Below, piece by piece: positions 44,595-54,435 of a DNA stretch of 64,000 nucleotides. Every line of letters begins with the position of its first letter. Position 1 is the stretch's first letter. A model generated the notes under the pieces. It ran no database searches and was not told the origin of the DNA. It saw only the letters and a list, made by a program, of their open reading frames with translations. This stretch comes from CAVQCA01 sp963763115. GTDB lineage: Bacteria > Pseudomonadota > Gammaproteobacteria > UBA9214. Both the position numbers and the translations under genes were made by a program. The stretch lies in contig CAVXNM010000016.1 in the NCBI GenBank assembly GCA_963763115.1, positions 5,291 through 69,290 of the forward strand, read 5' to 3'.

Positions 44595-45527
44595 ATGCAA
44601 ATCCTGTTAGCCAATCCCCGGGGGTTCTGCGCCGGCGTCGACCGCGCGATCGAGATCGTCGATCGCGCGCTGGAACTGTTCGGCGCACCGATCTACGTCC
44701 GGCATGAAGTGGTGCATAACCGCCATGTCGTCGAAGGGCTGCGCGCGCGCGGTACGGTGTTCGTCAATGAACTCGATGAGGTTCCGGACGGCGCCACCGT
44801 CATCTTCAGCGCGCACGGCGTCTCGCGGTCGGTGCACGAGGAAGGGGCGCGCCGCGGCCTGCGCGTGTTCGATGCGACCTGCCCGCTGGTGACCAAGGTG
44901 CATCTCGAGGTCAGCCGCCACGCGCGGGAAGGACGCGAGTGCATCCTGATCGGGCACAAGGGGCATCCGGAGGTGGAAGGCACCATGGGCCAGTACGACA
45001 CCTCCCACGGCGGGGCCATGTATCTGGTTGAGATGCCGCATGACGTTGCGCAGCTTGCGGTAATGCACCCGGAGAATCTCGCGTTCGTCACCCAGACTAC
45101 CCTGTCGGTCGATGACACCGCGTGCGTGATCGACAGTCTGCGGAATCGGTTTCCTCACATCCAGGGACCCCGAAAGGATGATATCTGCTATGCCACCCAG
45201 AACCGGCAGGATGCCGTCAAGGCGCTGGCCGGGAAATGCGATGTCTTTCTGGTGGTGGGTTCACCCAACAGTTCCAACTCCAACCGGCTGCGAGAGATCG
45301 CGGAGAAGCAGGGCATACCCGCTTACCTCGTCGATGAAGCGAACGAGATCCTCGCGGAGTGGGTGCAGGGCAGGCAGAGTATCGGCGTGACCGCCGGCGC
45401 TTCCGCCCCGCAGGCGCTGGTCGACGGCGTGGTCGACCGGCTGCGCACCTGGGGCGGGGAAGTGGTGGTGGAGTCACAGGGACGTCAGGAGAGAGTGACC
45501 TTTTCCCTACCGCGGGCGCTGCAATAG
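44595..45527 (+). CDS. ispH: 4-hydroxy-3-methylbut-2-enyl diphosphate reductase
   Basis: The last enzyme of the MEP isoprenoid pathway reduces HMBPP to IPP and DMAPP with a 4Fe-4S cluster. Cys12 (NPRGFCAGVDRA), the cysteine of FDATCPLVTKVH and the cysteine of KDDICYATQNRQ provide the cluster ligands; VVGSPNSSNSNRL and TAGASAPQ bind substrate. MQILLANPRGF matches the E. coli start, so ATG 44595 is chosen over in-frame ATGs further upstream. Confidence 0.97.
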   Translation: MQILLANPRGFCAGVDRAIEIVDRALELFGAPIYVRHEVVHNRHVVEGLRARGTVFVNELDEVPDGATVIFSAHGVSRSVHEEGARRGLRVFDATCPLVTKVHLEVSRHAREGRECILIGHKGHPEVEGTMGQYDTSHGGAMYLVEMPHDVAQLAVMHPENLAFVTQTTLSVDDTACVIDSLRNRFPHIQGPRKDDICYATQNRQDAVKALAGKCDVFLVVGSPNSSNSNRLREIAEKQGIPAYLVDEANEILAEWVQGRQSIGVTAGASAPQALVDGVVDRLRTWGGEVVVESQGRQERVTFSLPRALQ

Positions 45528-45720
45528 GGTTCGCGGGATAATACAACAGCATGTAGCCTCGTGTCGTCAGCGATGGATTGAGACTCTCGAACGAGTCGTG
45601 AACCCAGAATGCGTAGGGTGGGGAATATCCGGCAATTGTTTCCCGTGTTTAGCGAGATACTCTGGTGCGACAAGTGAAGAAGGGCAAATGCGGTGTATAT
45701 ACTCCTTGGAGGCGTCCGGA

Positions 45721-46131
45721 TTATTTCCAGCAGTCTTCTGTACCGAGGGAGCCACCACTGACAGACCTTGTCCCCTGTGAAGTCAGCTTGAAGGTATGGC
45801 ATTTATCCTTCTCCTGACCGTTTTTGGGTGTGGCGGTCACCGCAAATTGCATATTGTCAGTTTCAGCACCAACGATGGCTAGCGTGTAATAGCCCTTTGC
45901 CGTGTCGGTATGGAAAATATCTGCAGCGGTCACACCGTCGTAGGTGCCCTTGTCCGAGTAATATCGTTCGAGGCGATCCGCTAGTTCCAGCAGTTCGCCC
46001 ATGCCCTCGGCGCGACGCGACTTCATGACCTGATCGCGGTAAGCGGGGTATCCGAAGGCGACGATAATACCGATAATCGCCACCACAATCATTGCCTCAA
46101 TGAGAGTGAAACCGCGAATCAGTCTTTCCAT
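45721..46131 (-). CDS. pilE: Type IV pilin PilE, operon 1
   Basis: From ATG 46131 the short leader MERLIRG is followed by the prepilin-peptidase site G/FTLIEAM with Glu5, then a hydrophobic helix (IVVAIIGIIVAFGYPAY). A disulfide-bonded C-terminal loop is suggested by the two cysteines near the end. It closes operon 1, 41 bases after pilY1, next to ispH exactly as in Pseudomonas. An AGGA eight bases before this ATG favours it over ATG 46140. Confidence 0.92.
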   Translation of the reverse strand: MERLIRGFTLIEAMIVVAIIGIIVAFGYPAYRDQVMKSRRAEGMGELLELADRLERYYSDKGTYDGVTAADIFHTDTAKGYYTLAIVGAETDNMQFAVTATPKNGQEKDKCHTFKLTSQGTRSVSGGSLGTEDCWK

Positions 46132-46232
46132 TACAGCCATCCTGTTGGTGTCTGCCTTTCGGTTTACCAAGGCAGAGAGGGTTACCGTCAAACATACCCC
46201 GGCGGGTTTATCGACTCGCCGGGGTACGGTCG

Positions 46233-49200
46233 TCAGGGCTGCAGGTCAATCCAGGACCGGCGCTGGTTCTTGATGTACTGGGGCTTCATACCCTCCTCGA
46301 GGTCCAAAGCCTCCACGTCCCGGTTCGGGGTTGAATCATTACCGCTGTTAACGCCGGGTGGTAGGTTCAGGTCATCGAGATTGACGTAGGGCAGGATCGA
46401 ATCCAGCAATGCGATATTCGGATTGTCGGCCAGCATCTGGGCCAGCTCAAGAAGCGCCTGATTGCAGGAGTCCTGGATAGAATCACTGCAGTTTTGCACA
46501 GCCTGCAATGCCTGGAAATAGGCAACGAGCTGGTCTTCGGGGATGCTCTTGTCAATGATTCGATTGACTTCGCCGGGGTTGGCGCCGCTTGCCTCGATCT
46601 GGAGGCGCGAATAGTAGTTGTTGCCGCCATAGCACGGGGTGCTGGAGGGATTGCCGGTGCCGAGGTTGACGTCCGCATTGCGAATATCATCTGCCAGCCT
46701 GCCGTAATGCCAGTAGATGTCGGCTTCGTAGAGCAGCCCGCTTTGGTTAGGTCCAGGTGCATCGCGCATTAGAATTGTGCCGTTAGGTTTGCCATTCTTA
46801 TAATCAGCAACGAATGCCTTGGCAAAGGTGCCGCCCTTGCGAACCCCGTTTTTGTCTACAAGCAGGTCGATTGCGGGTTGGAGCGTATAGCTGGTGGGGC
46901 TAGTGGCATCGAGCAGTTGCAGCGTCAGGGCGCCGTTGCGCCAGCGAAACCCGGTTAATGCAGGGTGTTGGGGATAGTTCGGGTTCCAGGTGATATGCCA
47001 GTTCTTGGCCGGGTCCTGGAGATAGGTAGTGTTGTTTACAGGGGGGTCAGGTACCACCCCTGGGTCTGTAATACCTCCACAGCTCGCGTCGGCACCCGTT
47101 GTATAGGTATTATTGTTAATTTTCGGGGCGATGCTTTCAGCCGCGGTGAGAACGGCGGCGTCCGTGTAACACACTTTGTCGTCGGGCCGGTGCAGCCCGA
47201 GCACGCATTGCGAGCGTGTGCCAACAATGCCGAGATCAAGGATGGAACGCTGTTCGAAACTGATACGCAATGTCGGATTCGGACTGTCCTTCGGACAAAC
47301 AGTATCATCCGGTGTTCCATCGGCAAATGTACCATTGGCGATGCTAATCAGAGTAAACACCAGTGGCTTATCTCCATGATATGTGTCGTGCAGCTCTGCA
47401 GGCGTGTCTCCGCCTTCAAGCTGACTCGTGATCATGTCCTGGTAGTCCTCGACCTTCCAGGTGCGGCAACCGATCTGCAGGATGCCGGCCGTGGAGAGGT
47501 CAGCGTTGGCCAGCGTCACGATGAATGGCTTTGTCTCATCGATTGGTGATCCACCCAGCAAGACCTCGGACTTTGGATCGATGCTCGACTCTTTGCAGTT
47601 AATAAGTACGTTGTTGCTGTCGTAAACCTTCGTGTAGAAGGGTCCAAAAGGTTCACTATCGGACGGACAGGTTCCATTACTCGGGCTGACGTCTGAGGTC
47701 GGATGGTCCGTCCGGGTGAGGGTGTCATATGCGCGATTGAGTTCCGCATCCAGGCTGGTGACAACGCAACCATAGAGTGTGCCATTACTCGCATTAACCG
47801 GAGTGCTTCCGCTTGGACATGCCCCTTTGACGGGCGGGAAGGGCGTGCCATTCTTGCTGGTCAGGCCGCGACGCGGTTCGAGTTCAAACAGGTCGACATA
47901 GGTGATGCCATGGATATCACTGTAGGCGTGCACGAGTCCATCGACGGATTTGCCGTAACCGTCATTTTCCGGGATGTTATAGCCCTCGCTCATATAGGCA
48001 ATATTGTTGGGCGCCTTCGATCCGCCCACCGGACTGTCGGTTACCACGTCGATGTGGCCGTTGAAAAACGGGCCGCCGGGTTCGATCTGGGGCAGCTTCA
48101 ACTTGAGGCCGTTGATATACATGATGTCGATGGCGGGGCCGAGACGGGCGATCGCCGGTTGGGATATGACGCCTTCACCCAGATCCAGCCCGACCGGCGC
48201 CTTCAGTACCCCATTGACACTGATCCTGTCATCATCATTCAACTGGTCGTCACCACTCAGGTTGAGGGCAACACCACCGTAATCGCCCTCACGATCCGTG
48301 CCGACGCTGTCGCCGCCTGTGAGGTAATCGAGCGACATCAGCCAGCTGTCGCCCTCCAGGTCGGTGGTGAGCTGGTTGGTATCGGGATCGATGTTGGTTC
48401 CGGTCGGATTGTTCGCGACAAACGTCACCCGCCCGGCGCGAAGCTGTGGCGGGCCCCCGATAAGCCGCTCGTTGGGTCCCAGGGTCACCTTCCAGCCCTT
48501 GAGCGCCGTGCAGGTATTGTCACCGACCGGACAAATGTATTCGTAGTTCCCGGCCAGTAACGGGTCGCTGGAGACATAACGGACGGTTTCCGTATTCGAC
48601 GTGGTCGTGGTCGAGGTGCTACTGTCGGGATTGGTGACTGTCGTCGTGCTGGAAAAGGTTTCCGTGGCCTCTCCCAGCTGCTGTTCAAGGATGGTCGATC
48701 CGGTCGCCTGGTCCCAGATGCCGTAGACTGCCTGTGCCGGGTAATTCGTGTCAGCCGCATCCGTCAGGCTGCTGGCGTTACCCGTGGCAAAATAGACCAT
48801 GTAGCCGCCATTGGGGTGTTCCCCGATTTCAGGGGCGGTGGTGATAGGCTGGTTTGGACTGCCGTCGTATACCCTGGTGACCACCACATTTCCGAAGTCT
48901 GGACTGGCGGGGTCCAGACTGGTGAAATCAAATTTCCACATATCTCCCTTGGTGTCACCGGCATACACATAGTCCCCGACCTGGTCATTGTTGAAGTCAA
49001 TCAGCGTGGCTTCCGACAGCCCGGCATTCGCATCGCTGTCGAGGGTGTTAATGCTAGTGACGGCATTCGTCCTGAGATTGATGAGCAGCAGCTTGGCGCG
49101 TCCCGCGCCATAGCCATTGCCGGTAATGACATACCAGTCACCGCCCGCCATGCCATAGATGGTCGGCCTGCCGATGATATAGCCGAATTCGGAACTCGAC

Positions 49201-50255
49201 TTCTCAAACAGGATGCTGTGATTCCCGGGGGTCTCGCTGGTGACGTCAAGGGCAAACAGGCCCTTGCCTCCGGCGCCCAGCCCCCCCGTGAGAATGGTTT
49301 CCCAGTTTGCATCGATCTTCGCCGAGGCAGCAGTCAACCGGCCATCGACGAAATAGGTGTGCTGGTAGGGAGGAGGTACCGCGAGTTTCGGCAGACTGCT
49401 GATCAGCATGGAAGGGATATAGGCGTATACCTCGGAACCGTCCTTTTCGGAGAATACATGCAACATGCCATCATTGGCGCCAACGGCAACAAGCCCGGGG
49501 CGAAAAGCCGTAGTGTAGGTGTCCTTGAAAGTCTGAAAGGCGGTGTCAGCGTAATTCTCCACGGGCTGCCCGATGTATACCGGGCTGGAGTCGACGATAT
49601 CGCCCAACAGGCTGAAGCGGCTGCGCAGTGTGCCGTTAGGCTGGTTCTTTTCATTGGTATGATCACCGCGGATGTAATTCAGGACCGTACTCTCGGTTTC
49701 GTTGTTATTGTAGGCGGCGGGATCCAGGGCCTGTTGCTGCGCGGTAGTCAGATTACTCCAGGTAAACGCTACCTTGGTAGTGCCGTTGTACGTATAGATC
49801 TGACGTCCGGTCTTCCAGTAATCCGTATATACCGCACAGGTAGCGTCTGGACATTCCTGAGCATAAAAGGTGGCACGTGCCGTCCAGTTGTGAGGGCTGG
49901 GGTCGTCGGCGGTATAGTCGTTGCCGATGGAGGCTTCGCCCCAGTCCCATAACTTGGTCTTTTCGGCATCCGAAAGGGGGTTGAGACCCACCAGTGACTC
50001 GTCAGTGGTCGTGCGAACGCCCTGCGAATCGATGTTGTATTCGATGACATCGCCCTGATAGGCACCGTTTTCCAGCCACGGACGGTAGGCCCGGTTATTG
50101 GGCGTCGCCAGGTCGGCGCTTTTCAAACCGTAGGGGGCTAGCGTCACCAGAGGCTGGGTGCTGGGATCGAAGTTGAAGACGGCATACGCCAGGGTGCTGA
50201 TTACCATAAGCAGTGCGGTCGCCTTTAGGTACCGTGTTTTTTTGCGCGTAGTCAT
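46233..50255 (-). CDS. pilY1: PilY1-type pilus tip/assembly protein without VWA domain, operon 1
   Basis: The 1340-residue exported protein begins with a membrane/signal segment (ATALLMVISTLAYAVF) and contains the PilY1 C-terminal beta-propeller: LVAVGANDGMLHVFSEKDG, AYIPSML, ILTGGLGAGGKGLFALDV and the calcium loop IDFNNDQVGDYVYAGDTKGD. It lacks the N-terminal von Willebrand A domain (no DxSxS) seen in the second copy. A long C-terminal extension after the propeller (from about residue 700) contains many cysteines and no motif I recognise. It presumably caps type IV pili and controls extension, adhesion or surface sensing. The 4 kb frame is intact. Confidence 0.92.
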   Translation of the reverse strand: MTTRKKTRYLKATALLMVISTLAYAVFNFDPSTQPLVTLAPYGLKSADLATPNNRAYRPWLENGAYQGDVIEYNIDSQGVRTTTDESLVGLNPLSDAEKTKLWDWGEASIGNDYTADDPSPHNWTARATFYAQECPDATCAVYTDYWKTGRQIYTYNGTTKVAFTWSNLTTAQQQALDPAAYNNNETESTVLNYIRGDHTNEKNQPNGTLRSRFSLLGDIVDSSPVYIGQPVENYADTAFQTFKDTYTTAFRPGLVAVGANDGMLHVFSEKDGSEVYAYIPSMLISSLPKLAVPPPYQHTYFVDGRLTAASAKIDANWETILTGGLGAGGKGLFALDVTSETPGNHSILFEKSSSEFGYIIGRPTIYGMAGGDWYVITGNGYGAGRAKLLLINLRTNAVTSINTLDSDANAGLSEATLIDFNNDQVGDYVYAGDTKGDMWKFDFTSLDPASPDFGNVVVTRVYDGSPNQPITTAPEIGEHPNGGYMVYFATGNASSLTDAADTNYPAQAVYGIWDQATGSTILEQQLGEATETFSSTTTVTNPDSSTSTTTTSNTETVRYVSSDPLLAGNYEYICPVGDNTCTALKGWKVTLGPNERLIGGPPQLRAGRVTFVANNPTGTNIDPDTNQLTTDLEGDSWLMSLDYLTGGDSVGTDREGDYGGVALNLSGDDQLNDDDRISVNGVLKAPVGLDLGEGVISQPAIARLGPAIDIMYINGLKLKLPQIEPGGPFFNGHIDVVTDSPVGGSKAPNNIAYMSEGYNIPENDGYGKSVDGLVHAYSDIHGITYVDLFELEPRRGLTSKNGTPFPPVKGACPSGSTPVNASNGTLYGCVVTSLDAELNRAYDTLTRTDHPTSDVSPSNGTCPSDSEPFGPFYTKVYDSNNVLINCKESSIDPKSEVLLGGSPIDETKPFIVTLANADLSTAGILQIGCRTWKVEDYQDMITSQLEGGDTPAELHDTYHGDKPLVFTLISIANGTFADGTPDDTVCPKDSPNPTLRISFEQRSILDLGIVGTRSQCVLGLHRPDDKVCYTDAAVLTAAESIAPKINNNTYTTGADASCGGITDPGVVPDPPVNNTTYLQDPAKNWHITWNPNYPQHPALTGFRWRNGALTLQLLDATSPTSYTLQPAIDLLVDKNGVRKGGTFAKAFVADYKNGKPNGTILMRDAPGPNQSGLLYEADIYWHYGRLADDIRNADVNLGTGNPSSTPCYGGNNYYSRLQIEASGANPGEVNRIIDKSIPEDQLVAYFQALQAVQNCSDSIQDSCNQALLELAQMLADNPNIALLDSILPYVNLDDLNLPPGVNSGNDSTPNRDVEALDLEEGMKPQYIKNQRRSWIDLQP

Positions 50256-50272
50256 GATGCGATCTCCAGGAA

Positions 50273-50788
50273 TTAGGGAGCTGTGGCTGACTGGTAAACG
50301 GTTTGCACCGTGCGTCTGGCGCCCCGGCTGGTATCGGCCTGAGCCGTCACCAGGAAGTCATAGTGTATGCAACCGGCTTTTGTCTCACCCTTACCCAGGC
50401 TTTTGCCGCAATCATCATCGATACCCTGTCCGACATACTCGACGATGTAACGGGCATCGGGCACGTCAGTCGGAGTGCATGTCGTGATACTGCTGGGCCA
50501 ATTGAGTGGCGAAGGATCCACCAGGGTGGCTTGCGGGTAATAGCAGGCTTTCTTTGCGCCCCCTATCATTGATTGTAAATCCAGCTCCGCAGCATTGACG
50601 ACCACTTCGGCATTGTTCAATGCGGCCGTTTGGAACTGATTGTTGCCGGCCATCATGTTTTCAAGGCGCGAGCTATTCATTCCGAAGACGCCCAGGATAG
50701 TCAGGATCAGCAGAAAGATCAGCGCCATGAACAGCGCGGCGCCATTCTGGCGCGAAGAAATGCCGGTTTTGATCGTTGCTTTTGGCAT
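50273..50788 (-). CDS. pilX: Minor pilin PilX, operon 1
   Basis: The 171-residue protein has a leader with NGAALFMALIFLLILTILGV, the PilX-type N-terminus (no Glu5), and SRLENMMAGNNQFQTAALNN, then a cysteine-containing globular domain. It belongs to the tip-initiation complex with PilV, PilW and FimU. It is 18 bases before pilY1 and three bases after pilW. Confidence 0.92.
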   Translation of the reverse strand: MPKATIKTGISSRQNGAALFMALIFLLILTILGVFGMNSSRLENMMAGNNQFQTAALNNAEVVVNAAELDLQSMIGGAKKACYYPQATLVDPSPLNWPSSITTCTPTDVPDARYIVEYVGQGIDDDCGKSLGKGETKAGCIHYDFLVTAQADTSRGARRTVQTVYQSATAP

Positions 50789-50790
50789 GA

Positions 50791-51801
50791 TTAGCTTGCT
50801 CCAATGCGGTTGCGCAGTTTCACCGTCGTTTGATAGAGCTGGCGGCGATAATGATCTGTTGCGGTGGGTGTGAAGCTGACGTCCCCAATACTGTAGGTAT
50901 TAGTATTGGTATAACCGGTTTCCGGGCACTCGGCGCGAGTGAGCACCCAGATGCGGGCGGAAACCACCTGGTCCCAGTTGGGGGTGGTAGCGGTGTTGGT
51001 GCTGATCGCGTCGGCATCAAGATACTGCTCTACCGAGAGGTCGCCGGTGGTGTCCACGCCGTACTGCACCTGAAGTTGTTCGATGCCCGAGGCGATTTCC
51101 TCGGGTGTTCCCGGTTCACCACTGTCATCTAGCCCCACTCGAAACAGGGAAGGGACGGAAGCATTGGCGCCGCCGTAGCTGCAAGTCTGGCTGGAATTGC
51201 CAGTGTAATAGGCATGGGCAACCAGTTCGGCGTCCCTGTCATTGGGTTGTGGCGTCGGTTGCGCGTCCCCCGGGAAGATGCGCGCCTTTTTTGGATCGGT
51301 CGGATTGGAACGCAAGTAAAGGCGGCCCGCATCAATTGATGGTGTGGTAATACCGCCAACCTCCCAGGGCGCGGCATAGCGGACCACCAGTACATCACCC
51401 TGCAGGTAATTGGTGATGCAGTTGTAACCTGTTGCGGTGTCGTTGAGTCCATAAATGGGTCTGTTCACCATTGTTCCCCAGTCCGTGCTTCCCGTCGCAC
51501 AGGTGTCGGCGCCGGTTGGCACAGACAATGACCAGGTGGTTTTCTCGACTCTCAAGGCGCCGCCCAGGTAGCCCGCCCGGCGCAGGTCCTGGGCAAGGGT
51601 ATTCAGCACATAACGCCCATTCTCCTGTTGCCGCCCCAGGGCGTTCTGTATGGTGAAGCTTTTCTTGGAACTGAGGAAGATCTGCCCGATGCCTGCCAGC
51701 AGGATGAGTGTGATGACCAGCGCCACCATCAGTTCGACCAGGCTGAAACCACGGTTGAGGTCGTGCAGTCTGAAGTTGTCGTTTCCGATGTTCATGTTCA
51801 A
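50791..51801 (-). CDS. pilW: Minor pilin PilW, operon 1
   Basis: The leader ends at G/FSLVELMVALVITLILLAGI, the prepilin cleavage site and helix. The 336-residue length and NALGRQQENGRYVLNTLAQD are typical of PilW. Start and pilV stop overlap by four bases (ATGA). It forms the tip-initiation complex with PilV, PilX and FimU/PilY1. Confidence 0.92.
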   Translation of the reverse strand: MNMNIGNDNFRLHDLNRGFSLVELMVALVITLILLAGIGQIFLSSKKSFTIQNALGRQQENGRYVLNTLAQDLRRAGYLGGALRVEKTTWSLSVPTGADTCATGSTDWGTMVNRPIYGLNDTATGYNCITNYLQGDVLVVRYAAPWEVGGITTPSIDAGRLYLRSNPTDPKKARIFPGDAQPTPQPNDRDAELVAHAYYTGNSSQTCSYGGANASVPSLFRVGLDDSGEPGTPEEIASGIEQLQVQYGVDTTGDLSVEQYLDADAISTNTATTPNWDQVVSARIWVLTRAECPETGYTNTNTYSIGDVSFTPTATDHYRRQLYQTTVKLRNRIGAS

Positions 51802-52325
51802 TCCGTGTAGCTCAGGCGAAAACAGCGAAGATCGTCTTTACTGAGTGGTGGGCAATTGGTGCCGGTGGCGCCCGTGCGCGCCTCATCCCAGTAGACCGTG
51901 ATGATATGGGTAAGAACGTCGCAGGCCGGGGTCGAGGCCGTGTCGCATTGAGTGATTTCGCTTGCGCCACCGGGCAGTTTTTCTACGCTGTCGCGCCACT
52001 CGGTGAGGTCGGTCAGCGCAGCGCCGGTGGCGCTCGTATCCTCCGGGGCTTGATTCAGGCTGATGACATATTCATCTGCCGCCACACCCTTGGGGTTGGC
52101 GCGCATGCGGTCGGTGATGTCATAGGCGGCTTCGGTGACCAGCGTGCGGATATTTGCCATCTGGTTGGAGCGCAGGCCCGTGGTCTGCAGCGCGGCCAGT
52201 CCCAGCAGGCCGATGGACAGGACCAGCAAGGCAATCAGTACCTCGAGAAGGGTGAAGCCGCACTGGTGATTTTTCTGTGTGGATATTCCGCTTGGCATCG
52301 TCGTCATTACCCTGTTCAACTGCAT
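51798..52325 (-). CDS. pilV: Minor pilin PilV, operon 1
   Basis: The protein has a CG/FTLLEVLIALLVLSIGLLGLA helix and the PilV hallmark AALQTTGLRSNQMANIRTLV, followed by a domain with three cysteines. The longest frame begins at 52325; ATG 52307 inside it gives a more usual leader. It overlaps fimT by ten bases. Confidence 0.92.
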   Translation of the reverse strand: MQLNRVMTTMPSGISTQKNHQCGFTLLEVLIALLVLSIGLLGLAALQTTGLRSNQMANIRTLVTEAAYDITDRMRANPKGVAADEYVISLNQAPEDTSATGAALTDLTEWRDSVEKLPGGASEITQCDTASTPACDVLTHIITVYWDEARTGATGTNCPPLSKDDLRCFRLSYTD

Positions 52326-52885
52326 GCGGCCGGCGCGACCTCGGTGTGTCCCTGTAGTGTGATGGTCACCGTGCGAGCCTGTTTTTTCTCGCAGTTCTTG
52401 ACTTTGAGCGTGAATTCAACTTCCTCAACAGTGTCATTGGAGCAGGTGCCGGACAGGTGGGTGCCGGACAATCCGGTCGGGAGAAAGCACACCTTGCCGG
52501 CATCGGTTGTCAAGGTACTCCCGGCGGAAAGGCCTGGATGGGTCGCAATGATGCAGTCTTCCGTCATAAGACATTTTCCCGTGTCAATGTTATCGGGTGC
52601 ATTATCTCCGTCCGGGTCAGAAAAAACGATCCAGCCCTTTGTCCAGGTATCCTTGCCGGTGCAATCCGCCTGGTTATCGCTTGCACAGGCCACTATATTC
52701 GCGCCGCGCTTCAAGGCTTCGCTGCGTGCGAGCTGGATGGTGGATACCAGGTCATTGGTCTGAGCCGTCACGCGGTTGTTCTTGATAAAGGACTGGAACG
52801 CCGGAACTCCCGCGGCCAGCAAAATGGTGAGCACGACGATGGTGATCAGTAATTCCACCAGAGTGAATCCGGGTTCTCTATCCAT
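52316..52885 (-). CDS. fimT: Minor pilin FimT/FimU (GspH-like), operon 1
   Basis: The short leader MDREPG precedes G/FTLVELLITIVVLTILLAAG, so ATG 52885 is preferred over an in-frame upstream codon at 52915. The GspH-type domain follows (ARSEALKRGANIVACASDN, then KGWIVFSDPDGDNAP). It is the first gene of operon 1. A TATAAT lies 15 bases upstream of the ATG on the minus strand. Confidence 0.9.
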   Translation of the reverse strand: MDREPGFTLVELLITIVVLTILLAAGVPAFQSFIKNNRVTAQTNDLVSTIQLARSEALKRGANIVACASDNQADCTGKDTWTKGWIVFSDPDGDNAPDNIDTGKCLMTEDCIIATHPGLSAGSTLTTDAGKVCFLPTGLSGTHLSGTCSNDTVEEVEFTLKVKNCEKKQARTVTITLQGHTEVAPAACS

Positions 52886-53287
52886 TTTCAATGTATTATA
52901 AACCTCGCTAATCAAAGTTATCCGCTATCAGATAAGCGGCTGATATTACCCGACAGTCGGTCTGGTTGCCTTGGATAATTTGCCAAATTACTGGCGGCTT
53001 TTGCCGGAGACTACGCATGGAGTCTGGCTGGATTATAAAAATCTCAAGGTCGTTTACCCGTCAGCCGGAAGTGGACATGAAGGGGGGGCGCTGCGGCTGT
53101 ATCGTGTTAACCCCTGATCCCGGGCCCCACTGTATATTGAGGTTCCACCCATAGGGGCGGACTTGCCCGCGAATCTGTTGATAATGTACACCTGTTCGCG
53201 GACATACCCAAAGCGTACAAAAGCCCGCTCCTAGAGTTAGATCCGTTTCGGATTTTTCGAAGCGCCCTTGAGGCGAGTGATACCTGA
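52886..53287. other. Divergent intergenic region between fimT and thiO
   Basis: Promoters for both directions should lie here. On the minus strand TATAAT occurs close to the fimT ATG, without a matching -35 at the normal distance. No ORF is supported. AlgR-type or other control sites could not be identified with confidence. Confidence 0.4.
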
Positions 53288-54388
53288 TTGATGGACTGTA
53301 TCGTGGTGGGTGGTGGTCTGTTAGGTCTGCTGACCGCGCGCGGGCTGAGCCATGCCGGTGCGAAGGTCATCCTGCTGGAACGCGGAGAGACCGGTCGTGA
53401 ATCATCCTGGGCCGGAGGAGGCATCGTGTCGCCCCTGGTTCCCTGGGAATATCCGGATGCGGTTTCGACGCTGGTCAGCTGGAGTCAGCAACACTATCCG
53501 GTTCTGGCCCGGGAGCTGCGGGAAGAGACCGGTATCGACGTTGAGTGGATCCGATGCGGCCTGCTGATGGTCGATTTAGAACCTGACCCGCTGATAGAGG
53601 CATGGGCGGAAAGGCGCGATTGCCGATTGCAGTCCCTGGACGGGATTCAGACAAAGTCACTGGAACCGGCACTGAGGGATGGAATCCGGTCTTCGATCCT
53701 GCTGCCTGACGTGGGCCAGATCCGCAACCCGCGACTCTGCAAGGCAGTGCGCAGGTCACTGGATCTGCAAGGTGTTACGATCCATGAGAACACGCCTGTC
53801 CTCGGCTTCATGACTCAGGACGGGACCATTCAGGGGGTCAGGACGGCGACCGGGGAATACCCTGCGGATCGGGTAATAATCACCGCTGGCGCCTGGAGTG
53901 CGCAACTGCTCAGAGAAACCGGGCTGGATCTTCCCGTTAATCCGGTGCGTGGTCAGATGGTTCAGTTTAAGGCCACACCGGGATTGCTCAAGCATATCGT
54001 TCTCTATAAGAACCATTATCTAATCCCGCGTCTTGATGGTCTCATTCTCTCCGGCAGTACCCTGGAATACACCGATTTCGACAAAGGGACGACCCGGGAG
54101 GCACGCGATGAACTGGCGCGAGCGGCAACCACCCTCGTTCCGGCATTGTCCGAGTGCGAACCCGTCAGACAGTGGGCCGGGTTGCGTCCCGGATCACCGG
54201 ACGGCGTACCCTTTATCGGCGAGCATCCTCGGATTCAGGGACTGTTCGTGAATGCCGGGCACTTCCGCAATGGTGTGGTGATGGCACCGGCGTCGGTTCA
54301 ACTTCTGCTGGAGTTGCTGCAGAAACAATCCGGATTCACGGATGCATCTCCCTATGCGATTGATAAATATATTGAATCGACCGATTGA
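53288..54388 (+). CDS. thiO: Glycine oxidase ThiO (FAD-dependent)
   Basis: The 366-residue flavoenzyme begins MDCIVVGGGLLGLLTARGLS (FAD motif), has GGIVSPLVPWEYPDAVSTLV, VNPVRGQMVQFKATPG and ends with ARPGSPDGVPFIGEHP-type DAO landmarks (WAGLRPGSPDGVPFIGEH). It oxidises glycine to iminoglycine for the thiazole ring of thiamine. A DAO-like gene next to the fimT-pilV-pilE cluster is, as I recall, also found in Pseudomonas. Confidence 0.93.
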   Translation: MMDCIVVGGGLLGLLTARGLSHAGAKVILLERGETGRESSWAGGGIVSPLVPWEYPDAVSTLVSWSQQHYPVLARELREETGIDVEWIRCGLLMVDLEPDPLIEAWAERRDCRLQSLDGIQTKSLEPALRDGIRSSILLPDVGQIRNPRLCKAVRRSLDLQGVTIHENTPVLGFMTQDGTIQGVRTATGEYPADRVIITAGAWSAQLLRETGLDLPVNPVRGQMVQFKATPGLLKHIVLYKNHYLIPRLDGLILSGSTLEYTDFDKGTTREARDELARAATTLVPALSECEPVRQWAGLRPGSPDGVPFIGEHPRIQGLFVNAGHFRNGVVMAPASVQLLLELLQKQSGFTDASPYAIDKYIESTD

Positions 54389-54435
54389 GGCAGCCGGCGT
54401 AGACGCTGGGCTGGATTGCGGATTATACTTTGTCT

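Noticed and set aside
48816..49952. 378-codon plus-strand ORF inside pilY1
   Set aside because: Antisense shadow of an intact 1340-codon gene; no recognised motif.
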